This document shows positions 22,879 to 35,104 of a stretch of DNA of 64,000 nt, in pieces (positions within the stretch are counted from its first letter, which is position 1; every line of letters begins with the position of its first letter). The notes below the pieces were generated by a model that was not told where the DNA came from, searched no databases, and was given only the letters and a program-made list of their open reading frames with translations. Source of the DNA: Sycon ciliatum (Eukaryota; Porifera; Calcarea; Leucosolenida; Sycettidae). The position numbers and the translations under genes are program-made. Location: assembly GCF_964019385.1 (NCBI RefSeq), contig NC_088653.1:10334806-10398805 (forward strand). The letters run 5' to 3'.

Positions 22879-25800
22879 CGATTCTGGCAAAGAGCTCACC
22901 TTGTTCAGAACTCTATACGATTTCTGAAGCGCAATGTTTTGTGCGCAGACCGTTCTGTCAGCGTCCTTGGGTAGGTGACGAGCCAGTGAGAGTGGGCTTA
23001 TTGCTTGTGTGGACTGCTTTGTCGATAGTCGAAAATGCATGCCATGCTTGGCGAGAAAATCTTGCAAGTACAGTAAACCTATCGTAATCCGAACAGGTTG
23101 GGACCCAGCACTGTCCGTGTGTACCTAGGAATTGACCTTAGCTGAGAACATACATACTTACTTACTGCATGCAAGCAAGCATTTTTAGTTAATATTTTTT
23201 GGAGCTGTTTTTCGTTGGAAAGCCATTTTTGTGACTTTAAAGATGGGTCAGAAAGGTGCCTGGTAGATGGACATGCCCGGATTAGGGGTGTCTGGATCTG
23301 GGGAGTTTTACTGTACATACACAGATACTTCTAAAGAAAGACAATTCCGCCAATGCTGCCTGTGAACAACTGCATGGCGAAAATTGCTGTGTGATACCTG
23401 GGCCCATCGCCTAGGTGTGTCCAGATTACGGCTTGTGACATATGTTTGCCAGAATATCAGAACATTGTAGAGTATCGGTATGTGGTAGGTAATCGGCAAT
23501 GCTTCACTTGCCCTATTAACTGAGACAAGGAAGCCAGCACATGTTTCTGGGGCAAATAGCAAGCAGAAGATAATATCATCATTGAGCTTAACCTTTTTTT
23601 TTGTCTGTCTCCCCACTGTATTGTTCTCACTGTTATCAGTACCATTATCAGCGGTGAATATCAGAACACGCTAGAGTACTTTACCAAACAGAAGGCGTCT
23701 CTGTCACAGCTGCAGAAGATTTGGAATGCTGTATTTTCATTGTAAGCTAACTGTCTGAGCCTGCCTGATACTATGAACAATGGTGTACATCCGTTTCTCT
23801 CTGAGTTGCAGCTGAGTCTTGCTTCGTTAACTCTTCACGTGCTGGCATTGTTTTGCACACTATGCAGTGGTATTATCTTTTCTTTAGGTTCGCGTGCCAC
23901 GAACGGTTCAAAAACTTGTTGGTGTTCTACTCGTAAAATTATTTGCAGCGGCTCTTCGCTACTTTAAATGGGAGTCTCATACGTGTACCTTATCTGGCAG
24001 CTCACCTCTCATGCTTTCTCTCCACACCCACCCCCTCTCTCTCTCTCCCTCTTTCTCTCTCTCTCTCTCTCTCTCTCTTTCTCCCTCCCTCTCTCCCTCC
24101 CTCTCTCCGTCTTCCCCCCCCCCCCGCCTCTCTCTCTCTGTCTCTCTCTCTCTCTTTCTCTCTTTATGAGTGCAGTATGCCAGTACCAATGAAGAAGTGG
24201 AATTATTTACTGCAAAATGCAATTAATTGACCTCTGTCAATACTTCTAAAAAATGGAGCTCTTACATTTTTTTGTGTTTGTGCTGTAGCTTCCAACCCGA
24301 GGCAGACAGCTTCATCCAGATACTCAGTATCTTAGAGATCGGTAATGTGCCTCACAAAGCTTGTAATGTGCCCCATGAGACTGTAATGTGGCTGTGATGT
24401 GCCATATATGGCGGTAAATGTGACCATAGGGCGTAATCATGATTATAAAAGGAGAAGGTCAAAATGGTACGAGTTCTGTCCACCACTGTAACCAGATAAT
24501 GTACAGTCAGCGTGTGCGACTAAAAGGCACGACACTGACAAGGAGTACTGAGACCTTCAGCGACCTGACACCTAGCTCCAACACTTCTTCGAGGCACAAA
24601 CCAACAACCTTCCAACTTAGGAGGCTCAAGTCAGGTCAAGCTCAGGTCTCCCAAGTTGGAAGGTTGTTGATGTGCGTGTCGTAGAAGTGTTGGAGCTAGG
24701 TGTCTGATTGTTGAACGTCTCGGCACTCCTTGTCAGTTTTGTGCCTTTTTGTCGCATTCGCTGACGGTGTATGCTCTGGTTATATTGATGGACAGTTAGT
24801 CATAACTCGTACTATTTTGTCCTTCTCCTTTTATAGCCATGATTACATTGGCTCACCATCCGAGTTCAAATAAAGAGTAATGTATGGCTTTCTATTGTAC
24901 ATTTGTTCTTCGGCATTTCAATGTGTTCACGTTAGTTCGCGTGAAAATTTTCAATCCTTGCTGGCTTTGCGCCTATCATGACACATGCAGATGAATTGCG
25001 ACAAGGTCAAAGTAGGAACCTGTCATGGTCACGTGGCACAATTATAGCTCACATTGCTAGATCTGTGTCACCTGTCTTGAGATGTGATGGATGATTGTCA
25101 ACAAAGCAGTGTTTCTGAGCGTTACTCCCTCCATTTGCCGTCTTTTATTTTCTATGACGCACAGAGTCTTGTCAAGCTCTTGCGGTGTACGAAGAACTAA
25201 AGGTGAAGATGTCACACTGCAACCGTGCCATTGAGCAGGTGAGGAAAATGATCATTGCATGTTCATTTGTGTTATTCTGCAATCGGTATTCCCAACCGGT
25301 GGTGTTCCTGTCCCGTGCTGCATTTCCCCTGTATTCTGTGCCACCATGTTTTAAAACATGAAAAACAAGCAACTAGCTATCTATAACGAGGTCAAGTTCG
25401 CATTCATCCACGCAATTCCACGCATCCAATCCAGAAGACACTTCACATAAGGTTTCGAACGTTTTCGTTCCCTTCACTTCAAGGACAATACAGGGAATGG
25501 CTGAAGTGGAAAAAAAAGACTAAAATTTATATGGCATAAATGTAGTGAGGTACAACACTCGCAACAAGGTAGAAATTTATCAAGTTTTACAAGGAAAATA
25601 TAACAACGACAAAATCATTCCCCTCTTCGGTCCTACGTAACCATGAACCTTCCAAGTTGGAAGGCTGTTGGTTTGTGCACTGGAGATGTGTTAGACCTAG
25701 GTCTCGGGTCGCTGAATGTGTCTCAGTAGCCTGTCAGTTTTGTGCTCTATTATCGCACTTTTTGACTGTTTATCATCTTGTTACGGTCGTGGATAGTTGC

Positions 25801-27569
25801 TGCTTAACTCATTCTCATGTGTTTCTTCTCTTTTTTACGTTTACTACAAGTACTAGTTCAGTATCCGAGTTGAAAACCGCAGTGAACGAATTATGTGGCA
25901 TTGTTCACACCGTGACGAGGAATCGATGAGGACTTATGTGAAGTGTCTTCTGGGCTGGATACGCGAAATTGCGTGAACGCATGAAAACTTGACCTCGTTT
26001 TAGAGCTAGCTATCTGTTTCCTGTTCTATTCTATAAATGTGTTTATTTATAATGAAGATTTTAATTTATCTCGGATACTGAGCCAATATTAAATGTAGAT
26101 ATATAAAAGACACATGGTAGTATGAGTTATAGGTAACTGTCAACTACTGCAACAAGATGATAATAAGCAGTCAGAAAGTGCTATGACTGAGCACAAAAGT
26201 GACGGGCTACTGATACATTCAACGACCTCTCACCTAGCGTCAACACATCTCCAGTGCGCAAACCCAGCAGCCTTCCAACTTGGAAAGATTCAAGGTAATG
26301 GTAGGACCTAAGAGGGGAAGACGGTGACCGCAGCGAAAATGCGCAAAAGCCATGTCAGACGGCAACAAAGCATGTATACTGTTACAGGATGATGCCAAGA
26401 CCAGGTGATAACTTGACAATGTGGTCTTACTACAATTCGCAGCAAAGCAACAACACCCGAAATATCCAAGATAAAATGGAAGGGGAAGCTTTGCGAAAAA
26501 AGGAATTGTACAAAACAGGATACCAATATCTGTCGGTACTGCTCATGCATGACACTCTCTCGAGCTGCCATAACTCTCCCTGAGTGCACCATCTAGTATA
26601 ATGCATTGCCAGGTGTGCACTCCATTGACAAACCGGTACACATCATGTAGGTGGAAGTGAAGGTGCACAAGTACATGTACCCAGGGTGCCATCATTTAGT
26701 TTCGTTTTTCCTGTCATCTTCTTAGTCCCCAGTACCTTTGCTAGGACGGTGGTTCGCAAGATCATTGCCATTTTATAGGACTGGTTGCTAGGGACCTTCT
26801 TTCCTGTTAACCTTGTATTTATGTTCCACTAGGCTGCCCAGCGGTTCATAGAAAACAAGCTGTTCCTAGAAGGCTTGCCCGCGCCGGAGGACATGATTCC
26901 ACCCGACCTCTCGGAATACGTGGCCATCATGGAGAAGAGGTGCGTTGTTGAATTGTTTTACTTGTGCTTGCACAGAGCTGGAAATGTATCATGGCCCTGA
27001 AACTAAGTTGCAAACCAGACTTCAACTTCTATGTGCTGTTGCTGGACTGGATATGATGCTATCTTGTAGAAATAAGTACAGTGACTTGGGTTTACTGGAC
27101 TCGGAGGAAATGAGTATCAACAATAGTAGATAAACAAGAGTGTGCAACTCCGGGATGGGTTGGCCCACGGCGGAATTTTTTGCTGACTTCATCTTTTCTA
27201 CGACGCACGCGCTGCGAGTCTGTTGGAAAGTTTTGCCTTGTGCACTTGGCCCGGCTTAACATTACAAGGTCGGTGCCCAGCACACGCCCTCACACTGCTC
27301 TGCGGCAAAATGCAAGTTTTTCTGAAAAAAGGTGACGTCAACAAAAAAATCCGCCTTGGGCAGGGGTATCTGCAGATTGTGCAGGAGAGATCCGGAGTTG
27401 CACACTCTTGTTTATCTACTCTTGGTATCAAGAAAAGAAACTTCTATTCAGATCTGCAACCATGTGTCTTGTTGTATTGCTTTTGTCTGCAGCGATGCCG
27501 AGATGTCTGTAATGCTAGACACATTGGAGACGCTTGCAAGGCGATTCGCTACTGAGAAGAGAGCACAGA
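22879..27569 (+). CDS. Unrecognised multi-exon gene encoding a helical protein (six internal exons)
   Basis: Six exons join in one frame with correct splice sites: 22879-22970, 23640-23741, 24289-24341, 25165-25238, 26833-26939 and 27493-27569. Together they give about 168 residues, mostly amphipathic helix. Landmarks are RFWQRAHLVQNSIRFLKR, YFTKQKASLSQLQKIWNAVF, FIQILSILEI, ALAVYEELKVKMSHC, RFIENKLFLEGLPAPEDMIP and MLDTLETLARRFATEKRAQ. Phase agreement at five successive joins makes this a real gene, but I recognise no family. Neither start nor stop is found. The last donor (GTAAGT after 27569) leaves phase 1, and 70 bp later a gypsy element begins, so the next exon must lie beyond 36232. Introns carry fold-back DNA elements. 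Confidence 0.65.
24031..24165 (+). repeat. (TC)n-rich tract
   Basis: Pyrimidine-rich, CTCTCT and CCCTCC with a C run, in an intron of the helical-protein gene. Confidence 0.9.
24431..24853. mobile_element. Fold-back element (long imperfect hairpin, about 200-bp arms)
   Basis: The left arm begins GCGTAATCATGATTATAAAA and GGAGAAGG; the right arm ends CCTTCTCC then TTTTATAGCCATGATTAC. Inside, AACCTTCCAACTT and CAAGTTGGAAGG face each other near 24607-24665. Arms are about 80-85% complementary by eye. It encodes no protein. It shares sequence with the repeat arms at about 25620-25815 and 26125-26320. Confidence 0.75.
25381..26005. mobile_element. Non-autonomous TIR element (MITE), 625 bp, with 8-bp TSD
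   Basis: Ends are inverted repeats of about 80-95 bp: left CTATAACGAGGTCAAG..., right (reversed) CTCTAAAACGAGGTCAAG..., both including CCAGAAGACACTTCACATAA. The 8-bp CTAGCTAT flanks it on both sides (25373-25380 and 26006-26013). An 8-bp duplication points to the hAT superfamily. The interior includes an arm related to the fold-back at 24431. It sits in an intron of the helical-protein gene. Confidence 0.7.
26125..26320 (-). repeat. Inverted copy of the 25620-25815 repeat arm
   Basis: Contains GCCTTCCAACTTGGAA, a degenerate CAACACATCTCCAGTGCGCA and CAACAAGATGATAA, the reverse complements of motifs at 25620-25815. Confidence 0.6.
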
Positions 27570-27639
27570 GTAAGTTGTGAGTGAGGTGTTGTGCATACAG
27601 TCTAGGCAAAATCATACACATGTATGCTTGCAGTAGATG

Positions 27640-27953
27640 TGTAACCTTGGCCTGAGGTTACAATTACATTCACAGGAGCATAAACTCCCCAGCCCCCAGC
27701 CAGGCACCAGTTCCAACCATGACAAGACGTTGAGATCAAAACTGCAACTCTCAAGTCCAAAACATTCTCTCCAAGCAAAAGGAAAAACCAGCATCATAAC
27801 AGAGCGAGCCAGCGAAAAGATACGCATGCGTGTGTGCCTGTGAGTGTGTACAAATGACGTATGCATACATGTCATGAAGTAGAGTCACATTCATAGCTAC
27901 AATCAAGAGTGGAAATATTACTACGCCAAACGGAACATGTGCAACATGTTACA
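27640..27953 (-). repeat. 3' LTR of the gypsy element (314 bp)
   Basis: TGTAACCTTGGCC...ACATGTTACA. Identical to 35920-36232 apart from one extra C in a CCCCC run. Confidence 0.95.
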
Positions 27954-27964
27954 CCTCCCCCCTC
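27954..27964 (-). promoter_or_regulatory. Polypurine tract of the gypsy element
   Basis: On the minus strand GAGGGGGGAGG abuts the 3' LTR, the position and composition expected for the plus-strand DNA primer. Confidence 0.85.
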
Positions 27965-28279
27965 GTTACAGAGGGAACGATAGTGACCGAAAGTTACAAA
28001 GCTTAGAGCATATCCGTGATAGCTTTCTACATGAGAAAATTAAATACTGGAAAGTGAAATAGTGTGGCGCAAGTATGGTACAAGTGTAGTTAATCGGTGT
28101 GAGGTATAATGGAAAGTTTAGAAACTACTAATGCTATGTAAGTGGACTGTGAAACAGCAAGTGAAATGCTCGACATTATTCATACTAACCTAACAACAGG
28201 TAGGACTGTGTGAAATATGTGTATTTCTGAACTAAGAATGTACAATTTCTCAATAATCACACTGTACAGTCATAGACAC

Positions 28280-31200
28280 TCACTGAGCAAACCTTGCTGG
28301 CGGCTGAATGTTTGCACGGTTCCGCAGATCATAGTGGTGCACAACAGGCACAGGTGCATGATTCAGTGCTGCGGCTGGTGGCGGCACCGGCGCAGCAGCA
28401 ATTACTGGTGCAGGTGGCGCCTGCACTGGAGCCGGGATTGGTACTGGTTGCATATTATACTCAACATCAGGCATGTAGTCGGCAATAGAAGTCGGAGGCG
28501 AGTTCGGTACGAGCTCATTGGCACTTGCAGGCAGATCAGAGCCAGTCCAAGCCTTCAGACGGTCAACGTGAACAGTCTGGGTCGTGCCGGATTTGTCAGC
28601 TATCCGAAGTACTACATCGTCAACACGTTCTAGCACAGTGTACGGGCCTTTCCAAGGTCGATGGAACTTGGAAGTCGTACCTGGTTTGACGGCAGGAGAA
28701 TGCAACCGAACCATGTCACCAACGTTGAGTTTCGGTTGTTTAGCGTGCTTGTCATAGTGGGCCTTCTGCCGTCGTTGAGCTGTTGCTCCAGCATCACGGG
28801 CATGCGTGAACGCTCGTTGTAGATTGCGCCGTAAGTTGATAACATACGTGTTCACATGGGAGCGCTCAGAGTCTGGTGACTGAAACATCACATCAACAGG
28901 CAGGTGTATTTCATGACCTAACATGAGCATCGCTGGCGTCTCCTTGGTCGAGGAGTGCACACTAGACCGATAGGCCAGCAGACAACGTTGCAGATGACGG
29001 TCCCAATTGGTGTGGTGGTCGTCGACGTGAGCAGCCAGCATTTGCTCAAGTGTGCGATTCATCCTCTCGACTAAGCCGTCACTCTGGGGCCGGTATGCTG
29101 TTGTACGTGACTTTCTGATATCCAACAACTGACAGATCTGCTGGAATAACCTCGACTCAAATTGCGCACCACGGTCAGAGTGCAGCTGGTATGGAATACC
29201 ATAACGACAGAAGAAGCCGTCAACAAGGACATGTGCTACTGTTTCAGCAGTAATATTCGGTACAGGAAACGCTTCTGGCCACTTAGTGAAATAGTCACAA
29301 ATGACGACTAAATACTTGTTACCGCTAGGCGTAGTAGGCAGTGGGCCCATAATATCAATAGCAACTTTCTCTAGCGGGAATGATGGGCGGTCTTGGACAA
29401 GCGGGGCTTTGGCCTTTGGTAGCGGTGCTTTGCGGCTCTCACAAATATCACATGCTTGGCAAAATTCACTAACTGCAGACGACATGAAGGGCCAATAACA
29501 CCGCTTGCGAAGCTTGTCTTGTGTTCGCTCAATACCTAAGTGGCTTCCAGAGACATCAGCATGCACAGACTGAAGCATGCGGGATTGCAGAGACTGTGGT
29601 ACAACAAATTGTAGGTACGGTGTGTCGCTATTCTCGGGGTGGTAAACCCGGTACAACACTCCATCAACCAGTCTTAGACGCTTCCACTGGCTCCATAATC
29701 GTATCAATGCAATAGACGCACCGTGCATGGCAGAATCACTACGCAGGGGCCTGTCAAGTAATGCCTCCTGCCAGCCGATCATTGTACTCACATCTGCATC
29801 TTCTAATTGAGCTCTGCGCAACTCTTCAACAGTGAAAGACTCACACCAATTGGGTGGCGACACTTCAGCATTGACTGTTACAGGATTACTATCAGGACTA
29901 GCGCTAGACAGGTGATTGACAACAATATTCTGCTCACCTACTCTCTGCTCGGGCGTTGGCGTCGGTGAGGTTGCGGTAGCCGGGCTGTGGTAGCGGAGTC
30001 TTGACAAGGCGTCTGCATTGACATGCTGCTTCCCGGGCCGATGTGTGACGACGTAGTCGAAGACGGCCAAACGCTCAATCCACCGGGCTAGAAGACCGTC
30101 CACTTCCCGGAACGAATGTAGCCAGATGAGCGCTTTGTGATCAGTTCGCAATGTGAACTGATTTCCAAGTAGGTAATGGCGGAAATGTGCAGTAAATGTG
30201 ACAACAGCAAGCAGCTCCTTGCGTGTACTGCCCATGTTACGTTGGGATCTCGTTAATGCTTTGCTGGCATAGGCAATCACTACTTCCTCACCGTGACTAT
30301 TGACTTGCGAGAGAACAGCTCCCATGGCGAGATCTGACGCATCAGTGTCCAGGATGAAGCGCTTTGCAGGATCAGGATATGTTAGAACAGGTGACTTGAC
30401 TAGTCGGGACTTCAGTTCAGCAAATGCCTGTTCACACTCATGTGTCCAGTTGAAAGTGGCATTCTTCTGGGACAAACGGTTCAGGGGCTCTACAATTTCT
30501 GAGAAATGTGGCACAAAGCGGCGATAGTACGATGCGAAACCAACAAAGCTACGCACCTCTTTCAGTGATGTTGGGGATGACCAGTCTTGAACAGCCGTGA
30601 ACTTGCTTGCATCCGGTGCCACACCTTGCTCTGAGAATAAGAATCCCAGGTACGTGACTGAGGACTGAAGCAGTGAGCACTTCTTGGGCTTGATCTTGAG
30701 GCCAGCTTGACGAAGACGACTGAATATTGTTTGCAGACGACTCATGTGTTCCTCAATCGTTGATGAGAACACGATAATGTCGTCCAAGTAGACCAGACAG
30801 ATATTGGGTACTAGGTCACCAAGGACCCGGTTCATGAGGCGTTGAAAAGTTGCCGGTGCGTTACACAGGCCGAACGGCATACGGTTCCACTCGAATAATC
30901 CGAACGGTGTCACAAACGCCGACTTAGCTTTGGCAGCTTCATCTATCTCCACCTGCCAATAGCCAGCTGCGAGATCTAAGGTAGAGAAGTAGCGTGCACC
31001 CGCCATAGCGTCGATAGCATCGTCCACACGAGGAAGGGGAAAGGCATCCTTCTCGGTGATACTGTTCAACTGCCGGTAGTCGATGCATAGCCGGATAGAA
31101 GAGTCAGGCTTGCGTACGACAACTATCGGAGCAGCCCAAGGGCTTCTGGATGGAGATATAATCTCATGATCAAGCAGTTGATCAACGTGCTGCTTTACCT

Positions 31201-32366
31201 CGACTCGTTGACTGAGAGGAATTCGGCGGGGTGGCTGTCTCTTAGGCTGATCAGATGTAGTCTGGATGTTGTGTGTTACTACATCAGTCTTCCCAAGGTC
31301 GAATTGTCCCTGCGAGATGACATCGGCATTGTCGTTGAGCACAGTAGCTATAGCAGACTGCGCTTGCGGATCGAGGTGACGTAAGTCAAATAGATCGTCT
31401 GGCTCGGAAGGTGAGCAGCTCTCTTCCTGTACTGCGCTACAGCTATGCTCGTCAACAGAGGCAGCATGCGTAGGCGAATCATTGAGATCATCGTCAATGT
31501 AAATATCAGAATCAAATTCAGCAATTTGATAATTCTTCGGGACAGTTGTGGAATGAGGAAGAAAATTTTGTAGGCGAATCCAAACACGGCCAGCAGAGTC
31601 AGGAGTAGCCACCACACGTGACATAGCAGTGCTAAACTTGGAAATAAACTTCTCTGAGGGTGAAACAAAACCAGCAGAGCTAGGTAAATGATTATCATCG
31701 GTACGCAGCTGAGCTTGAACAATGACTTGTGTATACGCTGGTACAGTAACCGAATTAGCAAGATGAACACGGCAGACTACAGGATTAGCATTATGGGTGG
31801 GCTCTAGGGGTACATCGACACCGCCTGCATCGAGCATGTTGCGACCGAAATCAATTGTGCAGCCATGAGATTGCAAGAAGTCAATGCCGATTAGCACATC
31901 GGGCATAATGTCAGCAACAATGACTCTGTGGCGTACAGCAAGCTTGCCAGTTGCTAACAATACGACAGCTTCCCCGAGCACAGGGACAGAAGAATTATTT
32001 ACCGCTTTAAGAACAGTATTAACGGGTGAGATAGATAAATGAACATTGTGATGAGAGAGAGACTTAGCAAAGCTGGTGCTCAACAACGTTACGCAACTGC
32101 CGGTGTCCACAAGCATGTTGGCTGGTACAGCCTCGACCGTGCCTTGGATCTGCACCGTGCTGTCGGACTGTGTTGCAAGACACGACAGAGGCAGGACAAT
32201 CGAGCTGTCTGGACACTCGGCTGGAGTAGTTGTGCAGGCCTGACAAGTTGTCTCAGTAGGTAAGCAGACAGCCTCATGACACACCGAACACGGTTCACTC
32301 TGCTTACCGGTACATGGGTCCATTGGGGAGGTTGCTGACGGCGGACCCTGGCTGTCAGCGACGCTC
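28280..32366 (-). CDS. pol: Ty3/gypsy pol polyprotein (protease, RT, RNase H, integrase), intact
   Basis: A 1347-codon open frame from the first Met at 32323; it is already open from the gag stop and is best read by -1 frameshift at 32368-32374. Protease: MLVDTGSCVTLLS at about 69-81 (D-T-G). RT: LCIDYRQLNSITEKDAFPLP, FSTLDLAAGYWQVEI and YLDDIIVFS (the YxDD active site) at roughly 400-530. RNase H: FILDTDASDLAMGAVLSQ then RTDHKALIWL. Integrase: an H-H-C-C zinc site (HADVSG then CQACDICESRK), the D..D..E core around VAIDIMGPLP, LHSDRGAQFESRLF and RPQSDGLVERMNRTLEQM, and a C-terminal SH3-like VGDMVRLHSPAV. The tail is Pro/Ala-rich. It carries out reverse transcription and integration of its own RNA. 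No stops or frameshifts were seen. Confidence 0.95.
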
Positions 32367-33243
32367 AGTTTCCCCGACCGCGTCCACGACCCCGGTGACC
32401 ACCACGGTTAGCCGGTGTGTATCTCTGGTGCGGACAGTCAGGTGCGAAATGCATTGTGCTGTCGCACACATAGCACCGCTTGGTGTCACCATCTCCACTC
32501 CGATGCAGATTAGTTGGCCTCTCCAGCGTGAGCCTGGAGATCTTGTCCTCCAGGGCTGCCATCCTCGACAGCAGGGCGTTGAGTGTAGGGTCACTGGGCT
32601 GAGATTGCACCGCACATATAACTGGGCTAGCTGCCTGCTGCTGCTGGTCTGCCTCCAGGATGCACTGAAAATGCATAGCCCGTCGGAGTGCATCATCCAA
32701 TGTTGGTGGGTCCGTGCCACGAACATGCAGGCGCAGGTCCCTGCTGTCAAGGCCGGCTACAAAGGTGTCGCGCGCCAGGGTATCCTGCACTGCTCCAGCT
32801 ACCGTGGGGTACGCCCGTCTACTGAGCCTGCGGACGACTTCCGCAAAATCCGACAGGGACTCGCCACGAATTTGCCGGCGTGACTGCAGCTCTGCTCTGA
32901 ACGTGGGGATGAAGTTTGCGTCGCCGAATCGCTGTTCAAACGCCTGCAGCAGCTGGTCGAATGGGCCTGTCCTCGTATGGGCTTCCAAACTTTGGAAGTA
33001 AGACAGTGCGTGGCCGGTGAGGTACAACCCAATGTACCTGCTTTGGTCTGCCGGTGTCCAGTTGTTTGCATTCGCGACGAGGCGAAAATGGCCAATCCAT
33101 GACGTCCAGTCGGCGTTGCGCTCGCCAGAGAATTTCTCTGGCGTGGCCCATACCCGCATCTGCTGTTGTGGACGTGCTGGTTGTTGCGCTGGGCCCGGTG
33201 GTGGTGGTGGAGGGGGCGGAGGAGCGCCACCTTGCTGAGCCAT
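32365..33243 (-). CDS. gag: Ty3/gypsy gag with CCHC zinc knuckle
   Basis: The start is taken at MAQQGG (33243). The frame is open up to 33486, but that upstream part lies inside the later hAT insertion, so it is not native. 292 codons: a proline run near residue 10, a gag domain (FSGERNADWTSWIGHF, then GHALSYFQSLEAH, then ESLSDFAEVVRRLSRR) and a zinc knuckle CYVCDSTMHFAPDC at about 260, then an RG-rich tail. The stop TGA directly follows the heptamer GGGAAAC. Confidence 0.92.
   Translation of the reverse strand: MAQQGGAPPPPPPPPPGPAQQPARPQQQMRVWATPEKFSGERNADWTSWIGHFRLVANANNWTPADQSRYIGLYLTGHALSYFQSLEAHTRTGPFDQLLQAFEQRFGDANFIPTFRAELQSRRQIRGESLSDFAEVVRRLSRRAYPTVAGAVQDTLARDTFVAGLDSRDLRLHVRGTDPPTLDDALRRAMHFQCILEADQQQQAASPVICAVQSQPSDPTLNALLSRMAALEDKISRLTLERPTNLHRSGDGDTKRCYVCDSTMHFAPDCPHQRYTPANRGGHRGRGRGRGN
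32368..32374 (-). promoter_or_regulatory. Candidate -1 ribosomal frameshift site GGGAAAC at the gag stop
   Basis: In the gag frame the heptamer reads G GGA AAC, the canonical X XXY YYZ form, and is followed at once by TGA. A -1 slip continues CTG AGC GTC GCT GAC into the open pol frame. Known retroviral and LTR-element frameshift sites have this form; a downstream stimulatory structure was not assessed. Confidence 0.7.
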
Positions 33244-33276
33244 CTCTACACGATCAGTCTTCCACAAATAATTTTG

Positions 33277-33284
33277 GTACGCGT
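33277..33284. repeat. Target-site duplication, left copy (GTACGCGT)
   Basis: Identical to 35872-35879, immediately outside the inverted repeat of the hAT-type element. Confidence 0.9.
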
Positions 33285-33562
33285 CAGGGAGTCGTAAAAT
33301 ACCGGGAGGCGACACGAGATGCACAACCGCGTCGGATGATTGCCTCAGCTCGGGCACGAGTGCTGAGACCTCACGCGCTGCATGGCGAGGGACTTCCCAT
33401 GAGGTCAAAGCGGCGCAGGTCATGCCAAAGGACGCGTTCGCTGTTTGGTCCAAAAAATTTGAAAACTCAATAAAATTATCCTGCACACAACGAATCCAGT
33501 GTCAGCAGTTCGTTTTGTTTTCTAAGTAATAATACTTTGTGCCTTGGCCTTCGAAGTAAAGG

Positions 33563-34676
33563 ATGATGGAGCTTGACAGAGATGACTGCCAAAGTGATGA
33601 GTCCACCGTGGAAGATGTAGATGACGCCACGTATTCACTTGGTGACCTGAGTTGTGGGGATGTTCAGCTGTGGGCTACAGGTGAGATTCTTTCGTTTGCA
33701 TGTTTTTGTCTCTTCCTTGTGGACACGAATGTATAATCTGTAGCATACCTAAGTGCCCGAACTGACCCGATAAATTAGGTGGTCGACACCATCCTTTTCA
33801 TCCTAGTCTGCCCACGATGCATTGTCTGTTCACTGTGACAGGATATTTATTGAAGTCCTGAAAATTTACGTGTGTACCTAGTATGTATCATCACCGTAGA
33901 TGATGTAAACCTCCATCCTCAAACCATACTTTGTCTATGTGCAGATCGATGTAAGAGTGGTAGTGCCATCATGGTGTACAGGCCTATGGAAGGTGCAGTG
34001 ATCCATGGAATTTGCAAACTGCTGACAATGAGACAGGCGAGTGTTACTGAGGCGACGGAGTCATTCCTGCATGTTATTATGACACGGTTACACAAGGCAT
34101 CAGGTACTGCAAATCTGCTACGCCAGGAAGTGTGCCAGCTGAAGGCATGCAAGGGTGCTGATATTTCGCAAGCATGGCAACAAATGCTGTCCGTCATCGC
34201 AACAGCTATTCCCGAAGTGAAAATCAATTGTGAAGGTCAGTGCGTTTTGCATGCATGTTGGAAAAAAATTGGCTTCTGACTAGGTATGCAGACTAGGTAT
34301 GCAAACGCTGGCTTTTGAATACTAGTACAGTCTCTGCAACCACCAGTCCTTATATGTTGTCTTTTTCTTTTCTCTTCTTCAGATTTGGAAGTTACATCTG
34401 CTGTGCTAGCGAATCTGATAAGCTACCTGCATGCCACGGCTGCCGCTGCTATCAGGAAAGCGTCAATAGCACCATCCAAAGCTGCTGAAGCCATCCCCGA
34501 ACCGGTGATTGACAATTTGTCTCACCTTGCTGAAAAGTACCATGGTGGTTGGTGCTTGGTGGCCGTGCGGCGTGAGCTGGAAGGAGCAAGGTGTCGCAAC
34601 GACAACTTGCTGCAGCTTATACCTTTATTTGGCAAGGATGCCGTGACAAGCCTTCAGCCTTGTTTGGAGAATTCAG
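33563..34676 (+). CDS. Cargo gene inside the hAT element, unrecognised helical protein
   Basis: Exon 1, 33563-33680, starts with ATG and is acidic (MMELDRDDC..., EDVDDATYS); donor GTGAGA, phase 1. Exon 2, 33945-34235, has a GTGCAG acceptor and GTCAGT donor, phase 1, and contains MVYRPMEGAVIHGICKLL and TESFLHVIMTRLHK. Exon 3, 34383-34676, contains SAVLANLISYLHATAAAAIR and HLAEKYHGGWCLVAVRRE. If exon 3 runs on past a possible donor GTGGCC at 34677 it reaches a stop at 34708. A further exon may lie at 35319-35430; spliced to it in phase, the frame stops after VHGPYRCETL. The product is about 240 residues and helical. It has no hAT transposase motifs, no DDE-type core and no family I recognise. 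The host-gene origin is inferred. Confidence 0.55.
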
Positions 34677-34763
34677 GTGGCCCGGCGTGGCTCGGAAGCT
34701 CTGTATAAGACACCATACGTCACAGATAAAAACAACTGAACCAGTGATATGTGAATTTTGCGC

Positions 34764-34833
<70 letters not shown>

Positions 34834-35069
34834 GTGTGTGTGTGCTTCTGTGATAAGTGGTATAAGCAGTCCACAGGGTATTCACCTTGAGTGCATTCGC
34901 CGATAGTGTGACTTTCGTCGCACAGAACCTTCTTCAGTTGGTCAGGTGACTCGGCGTGGCTCGGAAGCTCTGTATAAGACAAAATACGACACAGATAAAA
35001 ACAACTGAACCAGTGATATGTGAATTTTGCGCTTGTGTGTGCACGAGCATGCATGTGTGTGTGTGTGTG

Positions 35070-35104
<35 letters not shown>

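Noticed and set aside
33244-33486. Gag N-terminal extension to the Met at 33486
   Set aside because: Bases 33285-33486 belong to the later hAT insertion, so this extension is not native gag; the MAQQGG start at 33243 fits the restored order of leader and gag.
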